Part shown: piece after piece, positions 18,412 through 26,298 of the stretch
Numbering within the stretch: the stretch's first letter is position 1
Layout: the number at the start of each line of letters is the position of its first letter
Origin: Maribacter sp. PR1
GTDB taxonomy: Bacteria > Bacteroidota > Bacteroidia > Flavobacteriales > Flavobacteriaceae
Direction: 5' to 3'
Assembly: GCF_028464145.1 (NCBI RefSeq)
Contig: NZ_JAQPCG010000003.1
Coordinates: 434,001 to 498,000 of the forward strand
DNA: 64,000 bases
The notes under the pieces: model-generated
The model's database searches: none
Told to the model about the DNA's origin: nothing
The model's input: only the letters and a program-made list of their open reading frames with translations
Program-made: the position numbers and the translations under genes

Positions 18412-19008
18412 TTAGTTTATTTCACGTTGTACCTTACCACAGGTAAGCATTTTATCACCGAAATAGGGATTTCTGATTTCGTCGTTCATACTAAGCCAAG
18501 CACCGCCTTTATTGTTATCGTACATAGGGCAGTACTGCTCATAAATGGTCATTGAAGTTCCCGTTATCGCCACCATATCGGTCATATCCTTGCTAAGCGT
18601 TTTAAAATGCTCGCGTTGATGTTTGATATCGCTCTCGCCGATGTGCTCGGCGTGTTCGGTGGCATCCTCGATGATGTCCTTTAGTTCGTTCTGCTGGCTG
18701 TCCGAATAGCTCGATGCATCAAATGATTTGAGCGATTGCGCCAAGGTGTTACCCAGTTCCTTTGCTTTGGAATTGTCATCGTTAACCAAAGCATCTTTTA
18801 GGTTGAAATAACCCTTTAAAATGGCCTCGGCCTTAGCATCTTGACTGTTGTCCATAGCCATATCTGTTTTGTCATCCATCGTTTCCTGATGCATTTCATT
18901 GCTCATTGGCTTGGCGGGTTCGTTCTTATTTCCGTCCTTGCAGGAAACTGTTACCATCACTATGGCAGCAAGTGCCATTGTACCTATTGTTCTCTTTACT
19001 GTTTTCAT
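18412..19008 (-). CDS. DUF3347 lipoprotein
   Basis: This is a 198-residue lipoprotein (signal ends in V-M-V-T-V-S-C) with a Met/Asp-rich linker and then a helical DUF3347 domain. The domain holds Y-C-P-M-Y-D-N-N-K-G-G-A-W and E-I-R-N-P-Y-F-G-D-K-M-L-T-C-G. The same domain is fused to the C terminus of CusB in this operon, so the two may bind the same metal. Cys, Met and His residues in the conserved C-terminal part make a Cu(I) chaperone role plausible (inference). Its stop codon touches the GTG of the haem-binding gene. Confidence 0.85.
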   Translation of the reverse strand: MKTVKRTIGTMALAAIVMVTVSCKDGNKNEPAKPMSNEMHQETMDDKTDMAMDNSQDAKAEAILKGYFNLKDALVNDDNSKAKELGNTLAQSLKSFDASSYSDSQQNELKDIIEDATEHAEHIGESDIKHQREHFKTLSKDMTDMVAITGTSMTIYEQYCPMYDNNKGGAWLSMNDEIRNPYFGDKMLTCGKVQREIN

Positions 19009-19035
19009 TTTGTGTTTGTTTTAAATTGTTACTTG

Positions 19036-21483
19036 TTAAAATCGGGCTAAAAGGCCGCCACCCCAGCCATATCGGTTATTGTAATTTGCTTGTATTGAAA
19101 AATTTCGGGATAGGATATAAGAGGCTCCCACCAACCACTGGGTTTCGCTTTGATAAGATGAATCCCCAATATCGTTCACCCAACCAAAGTCGGCCCGGTA
19201 TTCGTATTCACCTTCCAGAAAAATTCTCGGAAAAATCAAGAATTCCCGGTCCAGACGAATTCTTGGCCTTAGTTGGTGGTCCATACTCACATCTACATTG
19301 AAGCGGTACGGAGTAAAGTATTTTAAACCCACCAAACCTACCGTATTAAAGGTGTTATAAGAATCGGGTGTGGAGGTTTCGGTATTTACCCCTACATAGA
19401 GGCGCACCCAATCATTAAGGTATCTGTTATAGTTTACTTCGGCTTCAAAGTTTTTGTCATAGTCAAATTCAGCCCGTAGTCCGAACTCGTTGCGGATATT
19501 GCTTGACATTAAAAAGAGTTCATTGAAGTTTGAGCCCAAGCGCGCCATCCCCCACGAATAATAATGGTCTGTTTCGTCAATCAGTTTTTTAACAGGAAAA
19601 TCCTGCATCCTTTCATCCCTTGGGGTATCATAACTGAAAATGCGTGCCATACCACCCATCATGTGGTACAGGATGTGGCAGTGAAAGAACCAATCGCCAT
19701 ACTCCTCGTTGTAAAACTCGATGACCACTTTCTGCATCGGTGGCACATTGACGGTATGCTTTAATGGGGAACGTTCGCCATTTTCGTTGATTACCCTAAA
19801 ATAATGCCCGTGTAGGTGCATCGGGTGGTGCATCATTGTAAGGTTGTTGAGCGTAATGCGGGTTACTTTACCTCCTTTGATTTTAATTTTATCCGTTTCT
19901 GAAAGCGGCACACCGTTCAAACTCCATACATACCGTTGCATATTCCCGGTCAGGTTCAATAGAATATCGTTCACGGGCAAATCAGCATTGTAGGTCGTAT
20001 TTTCGGTTGCCTTTAAGAAATCATAGTTGAAGTAGGTTTTTCGGGTATCATAATCAAAAGATGAAGTGTCTTTCTTCATCATAGACATATTGTGACCCAT
20101 ATGACCCTTCATTTTATTGGATGCGTTCTTTTGGTTCATAGGCATTGAATCCTTTCCTGCCGGTCCGGCAGGCGGGTTCATTCCCTCCATACCGTCCATC
20201 TTTTTGTCCATCTCCATTTGCATATGATTTTCATTCATATCCATAGGTTTTTGGTCATCCATTTTCATTTTATCCATTTGGCCATTATTCACTGACATCT
20301 TATCGTGCATTCCCATATTCATCTTGCCGTCTTTCATATCCATCTTCATTCCGTACTTTTGCATCAGATATTCCGGAGTGTTCTTCTTTTTGTTACCGGC
20401 CATTGCAGGTGCGCCCATTTTCATATCCATTTTGGCCATCTGTTTCATCATTGCCACCTTATCGGGCCTGTCAATTCTTTTTGCCGGATACAGGGTTCCT
20501 TGGCCCAAGCGCAACGAAGTGCTTCCAGAGCCATCCTGTGCCGTGGCCGTCACCTCCAAGGTACCCTCGGGAACGGTAACGATAACATCATAGGTCTCGG
20601 CAATACCAAAAAGGAAACGAGTTTTGGAAACCGGTTCCACATCGATACCATCACCGGAGACCACCATAGGGTTGCCGCCACCGAAATCCATCCAATAATA
20701 GGTGGAAGCGGAGGCATTAATAAAACGAAGCCGCACTTTTTCGCCCGCCTCGAATTCTGGATATTCCGCCAAAATTTTCCCATTGGTCAGAAATGCCGGA
20801 TAATAGATATCGGCTATATCCGCACCTTCCATACGGTCTCTCCAAAACTTGAGTTGAGCACCAAATGCACCCTCTTTGATGACCCTCCCCAAAGGAACCG
20901 CCGTACCTTTTTTTACTTGATACCACTCATTCCCGCGCTTAAGGTTTCGCAGTACGTTCATTGGTTTTTCGTTGGTCCAGTCAGAGAGTACCACGACCAA
21001 ATCCTTATCATATTCCAATGTTTTTTCCTTGGGCTGAATCATAATGGAGCCATAAACACCCTTTTGTTCTTGGAGCATCGTATGCGAATGGTACCAGTAG
21101 GTACCCGATTGGTTAATGGGTATTCTATATTGAAAAGTGGTTCCAGGTTCTATTGGGGGTGTGGTCAAATAGGGAACCCCATCATAAAAATTGGGGAGTA
21201 TCAATCCGTGCCAGTGTACCGATGTTTCAACATCCATTTTATTGGTTACGTTGATGATGGCCAAGTCGCCTTCGGTAAATTCCAAGACTGGGCCGGGAAT
21301 ACTACCATTGATGGTCATCCCGTTTGCCGTTACTCCTCCAAGCGTTATTTTATTATTTTCCAAAACAAGACTGTATTCCTTAACAGGTCGCCCCTCTTCC
21401 TTTCTATCCTGTCCGTTAGTTCCCACTTGGGCGAATACCGTAGAAGAAAACAGGAGTAATGTGATAATTCTTAGTAATTTCAT
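19036..21483 (-). CDS. Multicopper oxidase fused to CopB/PcoB-like outer-membrane barrel
   Basis: This is an 815-residue protein from the ATG at 21483; a longer frame to 21510 would put extra residues before the signal peptide MKLLRIITLLLFSSTVFAQ. Cupredoxin domains carry the copper ligand motifs HWHGL, WYHSHT, HPMHLHGH and HCHILYHM. A Met/His-rich insert (about residues 335-480) is typical of CopA/PcoA-type copper oxidases. After the last cupredoxin domain comes a C-terminal region of roughly 190 residues. It has alternating strands and aromatic residues, resembles CopB/PcoB and ends in a terminal Phe, as outer-membrane barrels do. It would oxidise periplasmic Cu(I) and tether the enzyme to the outer membrane. 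Confidence 0.88.
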   Translation of the reverse strand: MKLLRIITLLLFSSTVFAQVGTNGQDRKEEGRPVKEYSLVLENNKITLGGVTANGMTINGSIPGPVLEFTEGDLAIINVTNKMDVETSVHWHGLILPNFYDGVPYLTTPPIEPGTTFQYRIPINQSGTYWYHSHTMLQEQKGVYGSIMIQPKEKTLEYDKDLVVVLSDWTNEKPMNVLRNLKRGNEWYQVKKGTAVPLGRVIKEGAFGAQLKFWRDRMEGADIADIYYPAFLTNGKILAEYPEFEAGEKVRLRFINASASTYYWMDFGGGNPMVVSGDGIDVEPVSKTRFLFGIAETYDVIVTVPEGTLEVTATAQDGSGSTSLRLGQGTLYPAKRIDRPDKVAMMKQMAKMDMKMGAPAMAGNKKKNTPEYLMQKYGMKMDMKDGKMNMGMHDKMSVNNGQMDKMKMDDQKPMDMNENHMQMEMDKKMDGMEGMNPPAGPAGKDSMPMNQKNASNKMKGHMGHNMSMMKKDTSSFDYDTRKTYFNYDFLKATENTTYNADLPVNDILLNLTGNMQRYVWSLNGVPLSETDKIKIKGGKVTRITLNNLTMMHHPMHLHGHYFRVINENGERSPLKHTVNVPPMQKVVIEFYNEEYGDWFFHCHILYHMMGGMARIFSYDTPRDERMQDFPVKKLIDETDHYYSWGMARLGSNFNELFLMSSNIRNEFGLRAEFDYDKNFEAEVNYNRYLNDWVRLYVGVNTETSTPDSYNTFNTVGLVGLKYFTPYRFNVDVSMDHQLRPRIRLDREFLIFPRIFLEGEYEYRADFGWVNDIGDSSYQSETQWLVGASYILSRNFSIQANYNNRYGWGGGLLARF

Positions 21484-21557
21484 AGTTTTCTCATTGTTAT
21501 TGTTCAACAAAAATATTACTGGTATTCAGTATGTTGTATCATAATTCTGGTTCATAT

Positions 21558-22121
21558 CTATACAATTTTGTCCAAAGGATTTCTAAAATTTTTCTGGCCA
21601 TCCTTGTAGTCGCTAAGGCTCATTCCAGTCTCGCTTTTAAATTGTTTGCTTAAATGATTGACGTTGCTGTAATCGAGCATCTGGCTTATTTCCGTAAAAT
21701 TGTATTCGGGTGTCTGGATAAGTTCCTTGACCTTTTCTATCTTCAGTTTGATAAAATATTTTTCAATAGTGATGCCCTCTGTAATGGAAAACACCTTGCT
21801 GATTTTCGAATAGTCCCTTTGTAATTTATCCGCAAGAAAATCTGATAGCTTACCGTTAATCTCAAGTGGCATCATATTCAGTAACTTTATCAATTCAATT
21901 TTTACTTTCTCCGTCAATTTATCCTCGGTCGAAGTGATGAGTGCAAAACCGTTTTCTTTCAATAAATTTTCGAGTTTATCTACATCATGGTCTTCAATAT
22001 CCAATCGCAAACGGCCTAATTCTACCTGGAGCAAGTCAATGTTATGTGCATTCAATTCATCCTTCAACACCTTGATGCATCGTTCACAAACCATATTTTT
22101 TATATAGAAATCCTTGACCAT
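21558..22121 (-). CDS. HMA-AraC fusion regulator of copper operon
   Basis: This is a 187-residue protein from the ATG at 22121, 2 bp after the tolC stop; an in-frame TTG at 22127 gives two more residues. Residues 1-70 form an HMA-like fold with a C12-x-x-C15 metal site. Residues about 85-180 are an AraC-type double helix-turn-helix (S-Q-M-L-D-Y-S-N-V-N-H-L-S-K-Q-F-K is the second recognition unit). A metallochaperone-like sensor joined to an AraC output domain suggests direct Cu(I) sensing, by inference. It sits inside the operon, between tolC and the multicopper oxidase gene, and a 74-bp gap follows it. Confidence 0.85.
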   Translation of the reverse strand: MVKDFYIKNMVCERCIKVLKDELNAHNIDLLQVELGRLRLDIEDHDVDKLENLLKENGFALITSTEDKLTEKVKIELIKLLNMMPLEINGKLSDFLADKLQRDYSKISKVFSITEGITIEKYFIKLKIEKVKELIQTPEYNFTEISQMLDYSNVNHLSKQFKSETGMSLSDYKDGQKNFRNPLDKIV

Positions 22122-22123
22122 AA

Positions 22124-23422
22124 TCAATTGATTAAATAGTTGATAATTGCCGATTGCACATAATACAATTGCACTGATTCGATTTGGTTCACTTGAAATT
22201 TTAACTGCAGTTCCTGAATGTCCAGCACATCGTTAAAATCGATGGTGCCTGTTTCATAGTTCTTTATCAGGATTTCCTCGGCATCCTTTGCCTGATTAAG
22301 ATTCTTTTGCTGTGTATTGAATTTTATTCGTGCTTGATTGCGTTGCGATGTTGCTTTCGCGAAAGCGGTTTCCAACGTATTCAATCGGTCGTTTTTCTGG
22401 GATTCGATTTCCAGTTGTTTCAGTTCGTTCTGTTTGGAAATCGAGGAATAACGGTTGTTGAAAATGGGTATGGACAGCGATACCATTGGCATCACGATAT
22501 CTTTACCATTATCACTGAAGGTCATATCTGGCCGCTCGGAAACAGGTACATAGTCTAATCCAAAACCGATGTTCGGTGCGCTTTCCTTTTGGTTGAGCAA
22601 TTCCGATTGCTCGATGGATTCGTAAAGCCTGTCGTATTTGAGCAGTTCGGGATTGAGTGCCAAGCCTTCTTCGCTATACATCGGGTCTTCCGTCGGAATG
22701 GTGATTTCTGGGACGACTGCCACGGCAATACTTTCTTTGCGATTCAAGAGATTGTTGAAGCTCGCCTGTTCCGCCAAATAGTCTTCCTGCAAAACTTCTT
22801 TTTGCTGTTGCAGTTCGTTCTGTCGAATCTGTAATCGCAACACATCCACCGCAGAGGCTTTCCCAACTTCAACCGAGGTCAGTGCCAGCCGTTGGTAGGT
22901 TTGTAGCAGTTGGACATTCTCATCGAGCACATCCTGCTTTGCCCTGATGGAATACAGTTGGTAATAGGATTGGGCGACCGAGAGTGCCAGTTTTCTTTTG
23001 GCAATGGCAATTTCCACAAACTCGGTTTCCGCCATCGAACCCGCATAGTTTTCCCGAGCGGTTATAGTGCCGAACCACGGCAACATCTGCGAAATAGAGA
23101 ACCTTGCCCGTTGCGCACCCGTTCTTGTTTCGGGTTCGCTTACAAAATAGCCCGCACTTACTGTAGTATTGGGTAGTGTATTGACCTCATTGACCTTTTT
23201 CTCGGCAATATTGTACCGCAGCTCGTAGGCTTGAATCTCAGGATTGTTTCTTTCGGCTTCTTGAATGTAGGATTGTAATTGTTGCGCCTGCCCGCCGATT
23301 GAAATCAGTCCAATGCTCAATATTAGCAATGCGTTCAGGAGGGCTTTCGCACTTCGTGTTCGCTCAGCATAAACTTCAGCGGAAACAAGCAACAATCCAA
23401 TTATGATTTTTATATTTTTCAT
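22124..23422 (-). CDS. TolC/CusC-type outer-membrane efflux protein
   Basis: This is a 432-residue outer-membrane factor of the copper RND pump. Two alpha-helical hairpin halves rich in Gln and Leu are visible, each preceded by short barrel strands. It starts with ATG at 23422, overlapping the cusA stop by 4 bases (ATGA). The N terminus is odd: the signal-peptide hydrophobic core is interrupted by about 15 polar residues (S-A-E-V-Y-A-E-R-T-R-S-A-K), encoded by a stretch that looks like an inserted short repeat (about 23340-23395). A palindrome GCTTTCGCGAAAGC lies further inside the gene at 22353-22366. Confidence 0.9.
   Translation of the reverse strand: MKNIKIIIGLLLVSAEVYAERTRSAKALLNALLILSIGLISIGGQAQQLQSYIQEAERNNPEIQAYELRYNIAEKKVNEVNTLPNTTVSAGYFVSEPETRTGAQRARFSISQMLPWFGTITARENYAGSMAETEFVEIAIAKRKLALSVAQSYYQLYSIRAKQDVLDENVQLLQTYQRLALTSVEVGKASAVDVLRLQIRQNELQQQKEVLQEDYLAEQASFNNLLNRKESIAVAVVPEITIPTEDPMYSEEGLALNPELLKYDRLYESIEQSELLNQKESAPNIGFGLDYVPVSERPDMTFSDNGKDIVMPMVSLSIPIFNNRYSSISKQNELKQLEIESQKNDRLNTLETAFAKATSQRNQARIKFNTQQKNLNQAKDAEEILIKNYETGTIDFNDVLDIQELQLKFQVNQIESVQLYYVQSAIINYLIN
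22353..22366. repeat. Perfect 14-bp palindrome inside tolC
   Basis: GCTTTCGCGAAAGC reads the same on both strands. It encodes the peptide A-F-A-K-A in the TolC frame. A copy with one mismatch lies at 25425-25438 inside cusA (GCTTCCGCGAAAGC). A related partial form (GCTTTCGCACTTCG) is part of the insert in the tolC signal peptide. Such short palindromes could be binding sites or dispersed repeat units; no function can be read directly. Confidence 0.5.
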
Positions 23423-26175
23423 TTGCTCGTGCGTTTAAGTTTATATTCTTCCCGCCAGCTATAAAGGACTGGCAACAGGAAATACGAGGTTACATCAATG
23501 AGCATCCCGCCCACAATGGGGATGGCCATCGGAATCATAATATCACTTCCCTTTCCTGTGGATGTCAGCACTGGCAATAATGCCAAAACTGTGGTTACGG
23601 TTGTCATCAAACAGGGACGGATACGCTTTCCTGCCGCTTCGCGGGTAGCCTGACGGATACCCGTTTTGTCGTTGGGTTTTTCCCTAACAAAACTCTGGTC
23701 GAGATAGGTCGCCATCACCACACCGTCATCCGTAGCGATGCCAAAAAGCGCGATGAACCCTACCCAGACCGCGACGCTCAGGTTAATGGTCTTGATGTTG
23801 AACAGCTCGCGAAGGTTTTCACCGAACAAACTGAAATTCAGAAACCAATCCTGTCCGTATAGCCAAATCATCACAAAGCCACCTGCGAAGGCTATGGCGA
23901 TACCGGTAAACACCATCAATGAGGTGGATACGGACTTAAACTGAAAGTACAGAATGAGGAATATGATTATCAGGCACAGGGGTACCACGACGGACAAGGT
24001 TTTCTCGGCACGTAACTGGTTTTCGTAAGTTCCGGTAAACTTGTAACTGATGCCCTTGGGAACGGTCAGTTCACCGTTGTCTATTTTGTCCTGAATCATT
24101 GCCTGGGCGTTTTCCACCACATCCACTTCGGCAAAGCCGTCGCGTTTATCGAACAGGACATAACCTACCAAAAACGTATCCTCGCTTTTGATAACCTGTG
24201 GGCCTTGCTCATATCGAATATCAACCAATTCGCCTAATGGAACAGGACTGCCTTTTTCTACGGGAACGTAGATGTTCTTTAAGTCGGTCGGGTTATCACG
24301 TAGCTCACGGGGATAGCGTACCCGAACCGCATACCGCTCTCGGCCTTCCACCGTCTGGGTCAGGGGCATTCCGCCAACGGCCACTTGCAGGATTTCCTGC
24401 ACGTCCATAATCGAAACACCGTAACGTGCCAGTTGTTCCCTTTTAATATCGACCAATAGATAGGGCTTGCCCACGATACGGTCTGCAAATACGGCCTGTT
24501 CCTTGACCCCTTCGGCCTGTTTCAAAATTTCTTCGAGCTTAAGTCCGAACGCCTCGATCTCACGTAAGTCCTGCCCCTTGACCTTGATGCCCATCGGCGC
24601 ACGCATTCCCGTCTGTAGCATCACCAAACGGGTTTCAATGGGCTGTAGTTTGGGTGCGGATGTGACGCCGGGTAATTTTGTTACCCTAACAATTTCGTTC
24701 CAGATATCATCCGGGCTTTGGATTTCAGGTCGCCAGTTGCGGTAGTACTCGCCATCGTCATCGGGAATCAATTCGTTTCTTGTGACGGTAGTTTGCAATT
24801 GAGATGCTTCATAATTGGCATCGTTTTCTACTTCATTGTTCGGATTGATATGTAACTTTTCGTTTTTCAACACAAACAGTCCGTCATCATTTACCCGATA
24901 GCGTTGCCGTTCCCCTGAAGCGTTGCGCATATACTCGGACTTGTACTGAATCACGTTTTCGTACATCGAGAGCGGTGCAGGATCGAGTGCAGATTCTGTT
25001 CTTCCTGCCTTTCCGACCACAGTCTCGATTTCAGGGATGGTGGCCACGGCCATATCCAATTGCTGCAAGACCCGTTTGTTTTCTTCAACCCCAGCGTGTG
25101 GAAGCGACGTAGGCATCAGCAGGAACGAACCCTCGTTGAGAGCTGGCATAAATTCCTTGCCCGTGTTGCGCATAATGAAGAAACCGAGAACAAGCAGCGT
25201 AGTAGGAATCACAAGAAACAACAACCTGTTTTGCAATGCCCATTTCAAGATACGGTCGTAGTATTTCCTGAGCAACGAAAAGATGCCCAGAACCCCAAAA
25301 CAGCTTACAGCCACAAAAATTAGGTTCATTGTCAGGCTACGGTCAAACCCGAGGGGTCGCCAGTATTCCGCCAATAGAAACACTACGGCAATGGTAGCGA
25401 TAGCCGTATTTATAAGATTTTTTTGCTTCCGCGAAAGCGTAACACGCATTGATAGAAAGGCTACTGCACCAAAAGCGACAAGTACCAATCCTATCCAATA
25501 TCCGAAGACTACGGAAGTGAATCCCAATAGAATCAAAATTCCATTGATGGCATATTTGAGCCGCTCCCGCATTTTCCTTTCCCTAAAAAAAGTTGCCGCA
25601 AAAGGTGGTATAAGAAACAGTGCAATAACCAATGCCGCAGCGAGTGCCATTGTTTTGGTAAAAGCAAGGGGTCGGAACAATTTTCCCTCGGCACCTACCA
25701 TTGTAAACACCGGAAGGAAACTGATTATCGTAGTCATTACCGCTGTAACGATAGCGCCCGAAACTTCGGCGGTGGCATTATAGACGATTTCGTTAGTGGT
25801 ATAGGCTTTGCCGTTTTCATTTACTCGTAAGCCTTCATCTTCCAGATGGCGGATCATATTCTCGGCAAGGATGACACCCACATCGACCATGGTACCGATG
25901 GCAATGGCGATTCCAGAGAGGGCGACGATGTTCGCGTCTACATTAAAAAGTTTCATCGTGATAAATACCATTAATACCGCCACAGGTAGCAGTCCAGAAA
26001 TCAGGATAGAGGCTCGAAGATTGAAAACCATAATGATAATGACCAAAATAGTAATCAGGATTTCCAAGGTCAGGGCCTCGTTGAGCGTACCCAAAGTTTC
26101 CTGAATGAGTTCGGTACGGTCGTAAAAGGGGACTATGGTTACTTGTGAGGTTTTACCGTCTGCCAGTTCCTTTGA
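23419..26175 (-). pseudogene. cusA: cusA 3' part (RND heavy-metal pump), split by transposon
   Basis: This is the downstream part of a CusA/CzcA-type inner-membrane RND pump. It holds the C-terminal two thirds, with the hydrophobic motif G-T-M-V-D-V-G-V-I-L-A-E-N and the periplasmic porter domains. Reading upstream, the frame continues past position 26094 (V-P-F-Y-D-R-T-E-L-I) to 26175, where the transposon begins. Joining 45502-44502 to 26170-23419 gives 3753 nt, an exact multiple of three (1250 codons plus stop), and fuses L-P-S-K to E-L-A-D-G without a frameshift. The pump was therefore intact until the insertion. This part lacks a normal start and is presumably not expressed as a working protein. 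Confidence 0.95.
26171..26175. repeat. Target-site duplication TTTGA (left copy)
   Basis: The 5-bp TTTGA directly outside the left inverted repeat matches TTTGA at 44502-44506 outside the right inverted repeat. A 5-bp duplication is the norm for Tn3-family insertions, and removing one copy with the element restores the cusA frame. Confidence 0.9.
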
Positions 26176-26236
26176 GGGGTAGTGACCTCATAGCTGCATA
26201 AAGCGACAACTTAGCCCACAAGCCCTGTAAACACTG
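26176..26236. repeat. Left terminal inverted repeat (IRL)
   Basis: The outer 39 bp run from GGGGTAGTGACCTCATAG to CGACAACTTAG and match the right end with three mismatches, two of them at bases 3-4 (GGGG versus GGCC). GGGG at the tip and a TAG end near position 39 are typical of Tn3-family repeats. Weaker similarity continues to about 26236 (ACACTG on both ends), so roughly 61 bp are related. Confidence 0.92.
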
Positions 26237-26298
26237 ATATCGAATTTATCTCAAATATAGCGTATTAAGATAAATATGCTAATTTGTGGCAAAAACAC

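Noticed and set aside
20305-21459. 384-codon open frame on the + strand opposite the multicopper oxidase
   Set aside because: It is fully antisense to a well-supported gene with copper-ligand motifs. The His/Arg-rich product has no family features, and the openness follows from the codon bias of the Met/His-rich oxidase.
25283-25783. 166-codon + strand frame within cusA
   Set aside because: It lies antisense to RND transmembrane helices, has no motif, and a Ser/Ile/Ala-rich composition typical of reverse-read membrane proteins.
26169-26178. A 10-bp duplication CCTTTGAGGG at the transposon borders
   Set aside because: The extra bases are explained by the repeat tips and the native cusA sequence. 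With TTTGA as a 5-bp duplication the reading frame is restored and the ends begin with GG as expected for Tn3.
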